From contig NZ_CP108513.1 of NCBI RefSeq assembly GCF_035989285.1, forward strand, positions 4,774,001-4,838,000: a stretch of 64,000 nt of DNA, in the 5' to 3' direction. The notes below the pieces were generated by a model. That model saw only the letters and a list, made by a program, of their open reading frames with translations. It did not search any database and was not told the origin of the DNA. This DNA is from Streptomyces sp. NBC_01235 (GTDB lineage: Bacteria; Actinomycetota; Actinomycetes; Streptomycetales; Streptomycetaceae). Below are positions 6,877-15,556 of this stretch, one piece after another; within the stretch, counting starts at the first letter, position 1, and each line of letters starts with the position of its first letter. The translations under genes and the position numbers were made by a program.

Positions 6877-9800
6877 CTACGACCCCAGGACCGTCGCCAG
6901 GAACTCCCCGACCCAGCCCAGCAGGTCCCGTCCGACCAGCGGCTTGCCGCCGACCTTCGCGGTCTTCGGGCGAGGTACGAGGATCTGGTGCGCGGCCGGC
7001 TTGATGACGGTGCCGGGGTACAGCCGCTTGAGGCGCAGCTCCTGCGACTCGCGCAACTCCACCGGCGCGAAGCGGATGTTGGTGCCCTGCAGGACGATCT
7101 CGCCGACGCCACACGCGCGTGCCAGCATCCGCAGGCCCGCCACGAGGAGGAGGTTCTCCACCGGTTCGGGCAACTTGCCGTAGCGGTCGACGAGTTCCTC
7201 GCGCACGGCCTTGACGTCCTGCTCCGAGTTGGCGGAGGCGATGGCGCGGTAGGCCTGGAGGCGCAGCCGCTCGCCGGGCGCGTAGTCGTGCGGGACGTGC
7301 GCGTCGACGGGCAGCTCGATCTTGACCTCGAGCGGCGGCTCCTCCTCGATCCCGCCGGTCTCCAGCTGGCGCCGGTAGTCCGCGACGGCCTCGCCGACCA
7401 TGCGGACGTACAGGTCGAAGCCGACGCCCGCGATGTGCCCGGACTGTTCGCCGCCGAGGAGGTTTCCGGCTCCTCGGATCTCGAGGTCCTTCATCGCCAC
7501 GTACATGCCCGCACCCATCTCCGTGTGCTGGGCGATGGTCGCGAGGCGTTCGTGGGCCGTCTCCGTGAGGGGCTTCTCGGGCGGGTAGAGGAAGTAGGCG
7601 TAACCGCGTTCGCGCCCTCGTCCGACCCGGCCGCGCAACTGGTGCAGCTGGGACAGGCCGAAGGTGTCGCCGCGCTCCACGATCAGCGTGTTCGCGTTGG
7701 AGATGTCGATGCCGGACTCGACGATCGTCGTCGAGACGAGCACGTCGAACTTCTTCTCCCAGAAGTCGACGACGACCTGCTCCAGCGCCGTCTCCGACAT
7801 CTGGCCGTGGGCGGTGGCGATGCGCGCCTCGGGAACGATCTCGCGCAGTCTCGCCGCCGCGCGGTCGATCGACTCGACCCGGTTGTGGATGTAGAAGACC
7901 TGGCCCTCGCGCAGCAGTTCGCGGCGGATGGCGGCGCCGATCTGCTTCTGCTCGTAGGGGCCGACGAAGGTGAGCACCGGGTGGCGCTCCTCCGGGGGCG
8001 TGGTGATCGTCGACATCTCGCGGATGCCCGTCACCGCCATCTCCAGGGTGCGCGGGATGGGGGTCGCGGACATCGTCAGGACGTCGACGTTCGCGCGGAG
8101 CTTCTTCAACTGCTCCTTGTGCTCGACGCCGAAGCGCTGCTCCTCGTCGACGATGACCAGGCCGAGGTCCTTGAACTTCGTCTCGGAGGAGAACAGGCGG
8201 TGGGTGCCGATGACGACGTCCACCGATCCCTCGCGCAGGCCCTCCAGGGTGGCCTTCGCCTCCGTGTCGGTCTGGAAGCGGGACAGGGCGCGCACCTTCA
8301 CCGGGAACTGCGCGTACCGCTCGCCGAACGTGCCGAAGTGCTGCTGCACGAGGAGCGTCGTCGGCACGAGGACCGCGACCTGTTTGCCGTCCTGGACGGC
8401 CTTGAAGGCGGCGCGCACGGCGATCTCCGTCTTGCCGTAGCCGACGTCGCCGCAGATCAGGCGGTCCATCGGGACCGTCTTCTCCATGTCGTCCTTGACC
8501 TCGGCGATGGTGGTGAGCTGGTCGGGCGTCTCCGCGTAGGGGAAGGCATCCTCCAGTTCGCGCTGCCAGGGCGTGTCGGTGCCGAAGGCGTGCCCCGGAG
8601 CCGCCATCCGGGCCGAGTACAGCTTGATCAGGTCGGCGGCGATCTCCTTGACGGCCTTCTTCGCGCGCGCCTTGGTCTTCGTCCAGTCCGCGCCGCCCAG
8701 GCGGTGCAGCGTCGGAGCCTCGCCGCCGACGTACTTGGTGATCTGTTCCAGCTGGTCGGTGGGGATGTAGAGGCGGTCGCCGGGCTGGCCGCGCTTGGCG
8801 GGCGCGTACTCGACGACCAGGTACTCGCGCGTGGCGCCCTGGACCGTGCGCTGCACCATCTCGATGTAGCGGCCCACACCGTGCTGCTCGTGGACGATGT
8901 AGTCGCCCGCCTCCAGGGTGAGCGGGTCGATGGTCTTCCGACGGCGCGCGGGCATGCGCGCGCCGTCCTTGCCGGCCGCCTTCTGGCCGGACAGGTCCGT
9001 CTCGGTGAGGACGGCCAGGCGCAGCGCCGGGTCGACGAAGCCGTAGTCGATCGAGCCGCAGGAGACGTGCACGAGGGACGGGCCGAGGTCGGTCAGGTCG
9101 GCGTCCAGGCGGGCCGCGACGCCCTCGCTGCCGAGCACCTCCACGGTGCGCGCCGCGGGACCGTGAGCCTCGGTGACGAAGACGACGCGCCAGCCGTCGG
9201 CGAGCCAGCCCTTGGTGTCGGCGAGGGCCTTCGCGGTGTCGCCCCGGTAGGTCTCGGGGGCGTGCATGCCGAGCTGGAGGGTGTCCGCCTCCAGCTCGAG
9301 GTCCGCGGCGAACGGCGACACCGACCACCACATCATGTCCAGCTCACGCGCGTGGTCGCGGACGTCCGCGATGGACCACAGGGAGGCCGCGCCCACGTCG
9401 ATGGGCGCCTCGCCGCCGCCTGCCGTGGCCGCCCAGGACGCCTGGAGGAACTCCTGGGAGGTCGCCACGAGGTCGGCGGCACGCGTGCGTACCCGCTCCG
9501 GGTCGCAGACGACGGCCATCGCGCCCTTGGGCAGGACGTCGATCAGCAGCTCCATGTCGTCGACCAGCACCGGGGCCAGCGACTCCATGCCCTCGACCGC
9601 GATGCCCTCGGCGATCTTGCCGAGCAGCTCGCCCAGCTCGGGGTGCTGTTCGGCGAGGGCACGCGCGCGCGTGCGCACGTCTTCCGTCAACAGGAGTTCA
9701 CGGCAGGGCGGCGCCCACAGGCCGTGCTCGGCGACCTCCAGGGAGCGCTGGTCGGCGACCTTGAAGTAACGGATCTCCTCGACGTCGTCGCCCCAGAACT

Positions 9801-10410
9801 CGACGCGCAGGGGGTGTTCCTCGGTGGGCGGGAACACGTCCAGGATGCCGCCTCGTACGGCGAACTCGCCGCGCTTCTCGACGAGCTCCACGCGCGCGTA
9901 GGCGGCCGCGGCGAGGGCCTCGACGATCTCGTTCAGGTCGGCGCTCCGGCCGGTGCGCAGGGCCACCGGTTCCAGGTCGCCGAGGCCCTTGACCTGGGGC
10001 TGGAGCACCGAGCGGACGGGCGCGACGACGACGGAGACCGGGCCGGTCTCCGGGTCGTCGGGGCGCGGGTGGGCCAGGCGGCGCAGAACGGCCAGGCGGC
10101 GGCCCACGGTGTCGCTGCGGGGGCTGAGTCGCTCGTGCGGGAGCGTCTCCCAGGAGGGGTACTCCACGACGCCGTCGGCCGGGAGCAGCGAGCGCAGAGC
10201 GGCGGCCAGGTCCTCGGCCTCGCGGCCGGTGGCCGTGACGGCGAGGACCGTGCGGGTGGTCTCGCGGGCGAGGGCGGCGATCGCGAAGGGGCGGGCGGCC
10301 GGGGGGCCGACCAGGTCGACGTGCATGCGGTTGCCGTCGGCGGCCGCGGGGATGGCTTCCGCGAGGGCGGCGTCCTTGACGACGGCGTCGAGCAGACCGT
10401 GCAGGCTCAT
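6877..10410 (-). CDS. mfd: Transcription-repair coupling factor Mfd
   Basis: A 1177-residue protein of the length expected for actinobacterial Mfd. It removes RNA polymerase stalled at DNA lesions and recruits UvrA. The N-terminal UvrB-homology module begins MSLHGLLDAVV, with a degenerate P-loop as in Mfd. The CarD-like RNA polymerase interaction domain follows (DYIVHEQHGVGRYIEMVQRTVQGATREYLVVEYA). The RecG-type translocase carries Walker A GDVGYGKTEIAVRAA, DEEQRFG (the DEEQ box), TMSATPIPRTLEMA, and the motif V-VI region ESGIDISNANTLIVERGD ... QLRGRVGRGRERGYAYFLY. The C-terminal D7 domain follows. The start at ATG has GGAAAG/CCTCC-type upstream sequence and matches family N-termini. The gene is monocistronic and divergent from the phospholipase gene after a 605-nt gap. 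Confidence 0.97.
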   Translation of the reverse strand: MSLHGLLDAVVKDAALAEAIPAAADGNRMHVDLVGPPAARPFAIAALARETTRTVLAVTATGREAEDLAAALRSLLPADGVVEYPSWETLPHERLSPRSDTVGRRLAVLRRLAHPRPDDPETGPVSVVVAPVRSVLQPQVKGLGDLEPVALRTGRSADLNEIVEALAAAAYARVELVEKRGEFAVRGGILDVFPPTEEHPLRVEFWGDDVEEIRYFKVADQRSLEVAEHGLWAPPCRELLLTEDVRTRARALAEQHPELGELLGKIAEGIAVEGMESLAPVLVDDMELLIDVLPKGAMAVVCDPERVRTRAADLVATSQEFLQASWAATAGGGEAPIDVGAASLWSIADVRDHARELDMMWWSVSPFAADLELEADTLQLGMHAPETYRGDTAKALADTKGWLADGWRVVFVTEAHGPAARTVEVLGSEGVAARLDADLTDLGPSLVHVSCGSIDYGFVDPALRLAVLTETDLSGQKAAGKDGARMPARRRKTIDPLTLEAGDYIVHEQHGVGRYIEMVQRTVQGATREYLVVEYAPAKRGQPGDRLYIPTDQLEQITKYVGGEAPTLHRLGGADWTKTKARAKKAVKEIAADLIKLYSARMAAPGHAFGTDTPWQRELEDAFPYAETPDQLTTIAEVKDDMEKTVPMDRLICGDVGYGKTEIAVRAAFKAVQDGKQVAVLVPTTLLVQQHFGTFGERYAQFPVKVRALSRFQTDTEAKATLEGLREGSVDVVIGTHRLFSSETKFKDLGLVIVDEEQRFGVEHKEQLKKLRANVDVLTMSATPIPRTLEMAVTGIREMSTITTPPEERHPVLTFVGPYEQKQIGAAIRRELLREGQVFYIHNRVESIDRAAARLREIVPEARIATAHGQMSETALEQVVVDFWEKKFDVLVSTTIVESGIDISNANTLIVERGDTFGLSQLHQLRGRVGRGRERGYAYFLYPPEKPLTETAHERLATIAQHTEMGAGMYVAMKDLEIRGAGNLLGGEQSGHIAGVGFDLYVRMVGEAVADYRRQLETGGIEEEPPLEVKIELPVDAHVPHDYAPGERLRLQAYRAIASANSEQDVKAVREELVDRYGKLPEPVENLLLVAGLRMLARACGVGEIVLQGTNIRFAPVELRESQELRLKRLYPGTVIKPAAHQILVPRPKTAKVGGKPLVGRDLLGWVGEFLATVLGS

Positions 10411-11015
10411 GGAGGGCTTTCCGTCTGGGGAGGGACATCGCAAACAGCCCGACACGTCGAACGGGCCGGGGCTGCCAAGCGTACGACGCCCACGGCCCGA
10501 CCACCCTGCCCCGGACGAGGCCACGCGGGGCCGCCGTGTTCCGGCAGAGGGAGCGCGCGCGTGCCTGCGCCGTGCGCGGGCCGGGAGATCGCCCGCTGCG
10601 TCCTATCGGGGAGTTCGGCAAGCCGCACCTGCTTCATGCCGATTTTCCCCGCCGTTTCCGCACGACTCTCCCGAGGATTTCTTCGACATCGACGTCTTCA
10701 TTTCCGATGCGTCACGGAACGGAATGCACCCGTGCCGTTATCCCATGACAGGACCGCCCGGCGGCCATTTGAGCAACATCTGAGCTTGACTTCCGTAACC
10801 GCCGACCGCCGGCACGGGTTCCATCGCGCCGTTACGCCGTCTCCGACATATGACAGGACTATTCTGCGGTCCATAGTCGTCACAAATGCCCAGGTCAAAC
10901 GGTGTGGAATAAGAAACTCCGAATTCCCTGGCCGCCACCCGACCGAAAAACAATTGCCCGCTTGGCGCGCCCATGCCATCATGGCGCCACCTCAACGGGG
11001 AAAGGAAATCAAGCC
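10411..11015. other. 605-nt intergenic region between divergent mfd and phospholipase genes
   Basis: I see no gene here. The half nearer the phospholipase (about 10620-11000) is visibly less GC-rich than its surroundings, as expected for a region carrying promoters for a secreted-protein gene, but no pair of -35/-10 boxes is convincing. Short open frames on both strands have no ribosome sites and no family resemblance. Confidence 0.6.
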
Positions 11016-11573
11016 TTGAACAAGTTGCGCGCCGCAGTGCCTGGCATTGCCCTTTCGAGTTTCATCCTCATCGCGGGGGCGACGCCCGCTCTGGCCGATT
11101 CCGCCGCTTCTCAGACAGCCGCCTCCCCCACGGCGGCCGCCGCCGTGACCAAGGCCCAGAAGCTCGCCAAGATGAAGACCCTCACCCAGAACTCGGAGGC
11201 CTCGTCCCTCGCGTGGAACTCGGCGCTCGGTGACCACAACGCCGGCAGGGCGTCGATCAACAAGTACAACTTCAACTGGCACACCGACTACTGCACCTAC
11301 TCGCCGGACTCGCTTCCGGGGGGCTACGTCTTCAAGTGGGGGTGCTACCGCCACGACTTCTCCTACCGCAACTACAAGAGCCTGGTGGGCAACGCCGCGT
11401 TCAAGCGGGATCACAAGCTGCGCGTCGACAAGGCTCTCCTCGGTGACCTGAACCGGGTCTGCGGCCAGCGCTTCTGGGCCGACCCTTACCCGGCCGCACA
11501 GCGCAAGAAGCTGAAGGAGGCCTGCTACAAGGCCGCGACGAAGTACTACAACGCGGTCCGCGCCGCCGGCTGA
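11016..11573 (+). CDS. Secreted prokaryotic phospholipase A2
   Basis: A 185-residue preprotein starting at TTG with GGGGAAAGGAA upstream. The signal peptide is clear (basic NKLR, hydrophobic core to AGATPALA, cleavage near residue 28). The mature enzyme carries the bacterial PLA2 active site CYRHDFSYRNY with the catalytic His113-Asp114 dyad. DYCTYSPDSLPGGYVFKWGC provides the first Cys pair, and a second Cys pair near the C-terminus (VCGQRF, EACYKA) matches the disulfides of the S. violaceoruber enzyme. It hydrolyses the sn-2 ester of phospholipids outside the cell and needs Ca2+. It is convergent with the ABC permease gene, with a strong hairpin between. Confidence 0.93.
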   Translation: MNKLRAAVPGIALSSFILIAGATPALADSAASQTAASPTAAAAVTKAQKLAKMKTLTQNSEASSLAWNSALGDHNAGRASINKYNFNWHTDYCTYSPDSLPGGYVFKWGCYRHDFSYRNYKSLVGNAAFKRDHKLRVDKALLGDLNRVCGQRFWADPYPAAQRKKLKEACYKAATKYYNAVRAAG

Positions 11574-11593
11574 CCCGGCCGGGGCGCACACGC

Positions 11594-11634
11594 GGACAGC
11601 GGGGCACGGAGTTCCTCTCCGCGCCCCGCTGTCC
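11594..11634. terminator. Bidirectional hairpin terminator
   Basis: GGACAGCGGGGC-x-CGGAG, a short loop TTCCT, and the complementary CTCCG-x-GCCCCGCTGTCC form a long GC-rich stem with one mismatch. It lies between the convergent phospholipase and ABC permease genes, 20 nt after the first and 37 nt after the second. There is no U-tract, as is usual in Streptomyces. Confidence 0.8.
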
Positions 11635-11670
11635 GGTTGTGCCGGGGCTCTCGCCCCCTCTGCCGCCGGG

Positions 11671-14256
11671 TCAGTCGGTCGCGATCGCGTTCAGGACGTT
11701 CATGCGGCCCGCGCGAAACGCCGGCACCAGGGCCGCGAACAGCCCCACGAAGGCGGAGCCGATGAACACGCCGATGATCGTCGGCCACGGGATCTCGAGG
11801 ACGTTCAGGCCCTGCAGGGCGAGCAACCGCTGGGCGGTCGCGCCCCAGCCCATGCCCAGGCCGAGGCCGAGGAGCGCGCCGAAGAGGGCGATGACGACCG
11901 ACTCCATGCGGATCATGCGGCGCAGCTGGCGGCGCGAGAGGCCGATCGCCCGCATCAGGCCGATCTCCCGGGTGCGCTCCACCACCGACAGGGCCAGGGT
12001 GTTGACCACACCGAGGACCGCGACGATGATCGCGAGGGCGAGCAGACCGTAGATCAGGTTCAGCAGCTGCCCGATCTGGTCCTTCAACTCCTGCTTGTAG
12101 TCGGTCTGGTCACGGACGACGTACTGCGGATAGTCGTGCAGCGCCGCCTTCAGGGCGGTGTACGCGGCGTCCTGCTGCCCGTCCTTCGCGGTGGCGAAGA
12201 CCAACTCGTCCAGCGGCAGTTCGTCGGCCGGGACGTACTTCTTCAGGGTGGCGACGGAGGTGTACATCGCGCCCTGGTCGATGACGCCGTCGCTGCTGGT
12301 GATCGCGCGGACCGTCAGCCGGGCCGTGGAACCGTCCCTGAAGGCGACCGCGATCCGCGAGCCGAGCGTGATCTTGTGGTCCTTCGCGAACTTCTCGTGG
12401 ACGGACATGGAGTCGGGGCGGTAGGCGTCGGCGAGCTTGCCGGCGACGGTCTCGACGCGCAGGTCGCTCGCGTAGGTCGGGTCGGCCGCCGTGATCGCCG
12501 TCTCGTCGAGCGTCTTGCCGTCGGGGGTGGTGAAGTCGGCCTCGGTCACCTTGTACTCGGTCACCCGCTCCAGGCCCGGCGTCGACTTGACGGCCTTCAC
12601 GGCCTGCGGGGTCACGAGCTGACCGTTGTCGTTGTTGCTCTGGATGATGAAGTCCGTGCCGACGCTCTTGTCGAGCTCCTCCGTGGCGGAGGCGACCATG
12701 GAGGAGCCGACCACCGACAGACAGGCGACCAGCGCGAGGCCGATCATCAGGGCCGCGCCGGTGGCGCCCGTGCGGCGCGGATTGCGCAGCGCGTTGCGCT
12801 CCGCCATCCTCCCGACCGGGCCGAAGGCCCTCAGCAGGACCGCGCCCAGCACCCGGACGACTGCACCGGCCAGCAGCGGGCCGATCACCACGAAGCCGAT
12901 CAGGCTCAGCACCACGCCCAGACCCAGCCAGAGCGAGCCCTCGGCGGCCTTGTCGGCGGCGGAGGCGAGGTAGAGTCCCGCGCCGCCCGCGCCGGTGAGC
13001 AGCAGACCGATGACGGCCCGGACGACGCCGGCCTTGGCGTCGGCGGGGGCGCCGGCGTCGCGCAGCGCGGCCATCGGGGAGACCTTGCCGGCGCGGCGGG
13101 CCGGGAGGTAGGCCGCCAGCACCGTGACGACGACGCCGAGGATCATGCCGATCACCGGGGTCGTCCAGGCGACCGTCAGGTCGTCCGTGGACAGGTTCAT
13201 GCCGGTCAGACCCATGAGCTTCATCAGGCCGACGGCGACGCCGACGCCCGCGCCGACTCCGAGGACCGAGCCGACCACGCCGAGCAGCAGGGCCTCCGCG
13301 AGAACGGACCGGTTGATCTGCTTGCGGCTGGAGCCGACGGCCCGCATCAGGCCGATCTCACGGGTGCGCTGCGCGACCAGCATCGAGAAGGTGTTGATGA
13401 TCAGGAAGATGCCGACGAGGAAGGCGATCCCGGCGAAGCCGAGCATCGCGTACTTCATCACGTCCAGGAAGTCGCCCACGTCCGCCCGGTTGGCGTCGGC
13501 GGCCTCCTTGGCGGTCTGCACCTTGTAGTCGGCGCCGATCTCGGCCGCGACGCTCTTCTTCAGCTGCGCGTCGCTCACCCCGGCCGCCGCCGTGACGTTG
13601 ACGTTCGTGTAGACGTCCGGCTCGCCGACCAGCGTCTTCTGGGCGGTCGCGGTGTCCAGGTAGAAGATCGCCGCGCCGGGGTTGGTGACCTGGAAGGCGG
13701 CGAGGCCGGACACCTTCGCGGTGTGCGTGCCGACCGCGGTGATCACGCCGACCTCGTCGCCGATCTCGAGGTGGTGCTTGTCGGCGGTGTCCTCGTCGAC
13801 CATGACCTGGTCGGAGCCCTTCGGCGCCGCACCTTCGGTGATCTTCATGGTGCGGGCTTCGTTGCCGTTCCAGCTGCCGACGATGGTGGGCGCGCCGCTG
13901 GACGGCGACAGGCTGTCCTTGTCGGCGTCGACGACGGTCACCGCGCTGGAGAAGACCGATCCCTCCGCCGACTTCACGCCCTGCACCTTGCGGACCCGGT
14001 CGAGCACCGAGGCCGGCATGACCGGCGGCTTGCCGTTGTCGGCGGTCGTCTCACCGGTGTCCGAGGCGCCCTTCGCGCTCACCGTCACATCGGAGGAGGT
14101 GGCGGCGAAGAGCTTGTCGAACGTCGTGTTCATCGTGTCGGTGAACACCAGCGTCCCGCAGACGAACGCCACCGACAGCAGGACCGCCACGGCCGACAGG
14201 GCCATGCGTCCCTTGTGCGCGAAGAAGTTGCGCATGGAGGTCCTCATGACAGTCAT
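11671..14256 (-). CDS. ABC transporter permease, FtsX/MacB type
   Basis: An 861-residue membrane protein with a duplicated FtsX layout: an N-terminal TM helix (MALSAVAVLLSVAFVCGTLVFTD), a large extracytoplasmic MacB_PCD-like domain, three TM helices (residues ~265-400, FLVGIFLIINTFSMLVAQRTREIGLMRAVGSSRKQI), then a second TM, periplasmic domain and final three TM helices (IVAVLGVVNTLALSVVERTREIGLMRAIGLSRRQLRRMIRMESV). The repeated RTREIGLMRA(V/I)G loop is the conserved coupling helix contacting the ATPase. It starts within the ATPase stop codon (ATGA overlap), so the pair forms one exporter. Family members export peptides, lipids or antibiotics or act as mechanotransmitters; the substrate is not evident. 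An alternative start is ATG at 14247. Confidence 0.92.
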   Translation of the reverse strand: MTVMRTSMRNFFAHKGRMALSAVAVLLSVAFVCGTLVFTDTMNTTFDKLFAATSSDVTVSAKGASDTGETTADNGKPPVMPASVLDRVRKVQGVKSAEGSVFSSAVTVVDADKDSLSPSSGAPTIVGSWNGNEARTMKITEGAAPKGSDQVMVDEDTADKHHLEIGDEVGVITAVGTHTAKVSGLAAFQVTNPGAAIFYLDTATAQKTLVGEPDVYTNVNVTAAAGVSDAQLKKSVAAEIGADYKVQTAKEAADANRADVGDFLDVMKYAMLGFAGIAFLVGIFLIINTFSMLVAQRTREIGLMRAVGSSRKQINRSVLAEALLLGVVGSVLGVGAGVGVAVGLMKLMGLTGMNLSTDDLTVAWTTPVIGMILGVVVTVLAAYLPARRAGKVSPMAALRDAGAPADAKAGVVRAVIGLLLTGAGGAGLYLASAADKAAEGSLWLGLGVVLSLIGFVVIGPLLAGAVVRVLGAVLLRAFGPVGRMAERNALRNPRRTGATGAALMIGLALVACLSVVGSSMVASATEELDKSVGTDFIIQSNNDNGQLVTPQAVKAVKSTPGLERVTEYKVTEADFTTPDGKTLDETAITAADPTYASDLRVETVAGKLADAYRPDSMSVHEKFAKDHKITLGSRIAVAFRDGSTARLTVRAITSSDGVIDQGAMYTSVATLKKYVPADELPLDELVFATAKDGQQDAAYTALKAALHDYPQYVVRDQTDYKQELKDQIGQLLNLIYGLLALAIIVAVLGVVNTLALSVVERTREIGLMRAIGLSRRQLRRMIRMESVVIALFGALLGLGLGMGWGATAQRLLALQGLNVLEIPWPTIIGVFIGSAFVGLFAALVPAFRAGRMNVLNAIATD

Positions 14257-15041
14257 GACGTACGCCCCCGCGCGTCGAAGTCCTTCATGCGGTCCAGGAC
14301 GGTCTCCGCGGTCGGCTTGAACATCTCGTCGACGATCCGGCCGTCCGCGAGGTACAGCACCCGGTCCGCGTACGAGGCCGCGACCGGGTCGTGCGTGACC
14401 ATCACGATGGTCTGGCCCAGCTCGTCCACCGAGCGGCGCAGGAAGCCCAGGACCTCGGCGCCCGCGCGCGAGTCGAGGTTTCCGGTCGGCTCGTCCCCGA
14501 AGATGATCTCCGGGCGGGCCGCGAGGGCGCGGGCCACGGCGACGCGCTGCTGCTGGCCGCCGGAGAGCTGGGTGGGACGGTGCCTGAGGCGGTCGGCGAG
14601 CCCGACGGTCTCCACGACCTGGTTCAGCCAGGCCTTGTCCGGCTTGCGGCCGGCGATGTCCATGGGGAGCGTGATGTTCTCTATCGCGTTCAGCGTGGGC
14701 AGCAGGTTGAACGCCTGGAAGATGAAGCCGATCCGGTCCCGGCGCAGCTTGGTGAGCTTCTTGTCCTTCAGACCGGTGATCTCGGTCTCGTCCAGGTAGA
14801 TCTGCCCGGACGAGACGGTGTCGAGACCGGCGAGGCAGTGCATCAGCGTGGACTTGCCGGACCCCGAGGGGCCCATGATCGCGGTGAACCGACCACGGGC
14901 GATGTCCACGTCGACGTGGTCGAGGGCGACGACACGGGTCTCCCCGGACCCGTACGCCTTGACGACCTGCCGCGCCCGCGCGGCAACGGCCGTACGCCCT
15001 CCAGTGCCCCCGTGCCTGGGAATGGTCACAGCCGAAGTCAC
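14253..15041 (-). CDS. ABC transporter ATP-binding protein (LolD/MacB type)
   Basis: A 262-residue ATPase starting at GTG with GGAG seven bases upstream. Walker A GPSGSGKST is at residues 57-65, the signature LSGGQQQ at 159-165, Walker B IIFGDEP at 179-185, then the H-loop VTHDP. IFQAFNLLPTLNAIENITLPM is the Q-loop segment typical of the MacB/LolD family that pairs with FtsX-type permeases. It energises the downstream permease, to which it is translationally coupled by a 4-nt overlap. The first 20 residues (Gly/Thr-rich) are variable. Confidence 0.95.
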   Translation of the reverse strand: MTSAVTIPRHGGTGGRTAVAARARQVVKAYGSGETRVVALDHVDVDIARGRFTAIMGPSGSGKSTLMHCLAGLDTVSSGQIYLDETEITGLKDKKLTKLRRDRIGFIFQAFNLLPTLNAIENITLPMDIAGRKPDKAWLNQVVETVGLADRLRHRPTQLSGGQQQRVAVARALAARPEIIFGDEPTGNLDSRAGAEVLGFLRRSVDELGQTIVMVTHDPVAASYADRVLYLADGRIVDEMFKPTAETVLDRMKDFDARGRTS

Positions 15042-15556
15042 GGTAAGTCTCCTATGTCGGAAGTCGATGAGTGGTGCTCCACCGCGCTGGATGCCTGCCG
15101 CGGTGAGAAGTGCGAGGAGTGCTACGTCGAAGAGTCTGTCGGCGGGAGAGGGTCCGGCGCGCTGGTGCTCGGGCCCCTCTTCGAGGGGGGCTAACCCCAC
15201 CTCCCGCCGGTGCGGTAGCCGCCCCCCAGCGGCATAAACCCAGGTTAAGGACGGGACGGGGCCCATCTCCTCCTCCGACGGAACGAACCCTCCCCGAGCC
15301 GTAGGACGGAGGTACCCCTAGGGGCTGTCCACCGCCGGGTGGAGTGCCTCTCGGGGTTGCCTCCACCCTCCGGCCCAGTCGGGCTCCGCCCTCCCGTGGC
15401 AATCAGCAGGTGCCGCGCGAAGCACGCCGCCGAGGGGCGGTGGTCGGGCGACGGGAGGGCTGAATCTCCCCGTGAGCGAAGGCCAAGTGGGAAGCTGGCT
15501 TCCGGCAGTTAGGTGCAAGGGGCACGGGGAAACGGGCGACCAGGGGAGGGCATCCG
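15042..15556. other. 515-nt intergenic region between divergent ABC exporter and DHA2 transporter genes
   Basis: No gene is supported here. The stretch should contain the promoters of both divergent transport operons. I note a short palindrome around 15316 (CCCCTAGGGG) and several GGGG/CCCC runs, but no operator dyad long enough to name. Confidence 0.5.

Noticed and set aside
6868..11019. Very long open frame (over 1300 codons) on the + strand opposite mfd
   Set aside because: It is the antisense shadow of mfd, produced by high GC and third-position bias; the translation is Arg/Gly/Val/Leu-rich with no domain.
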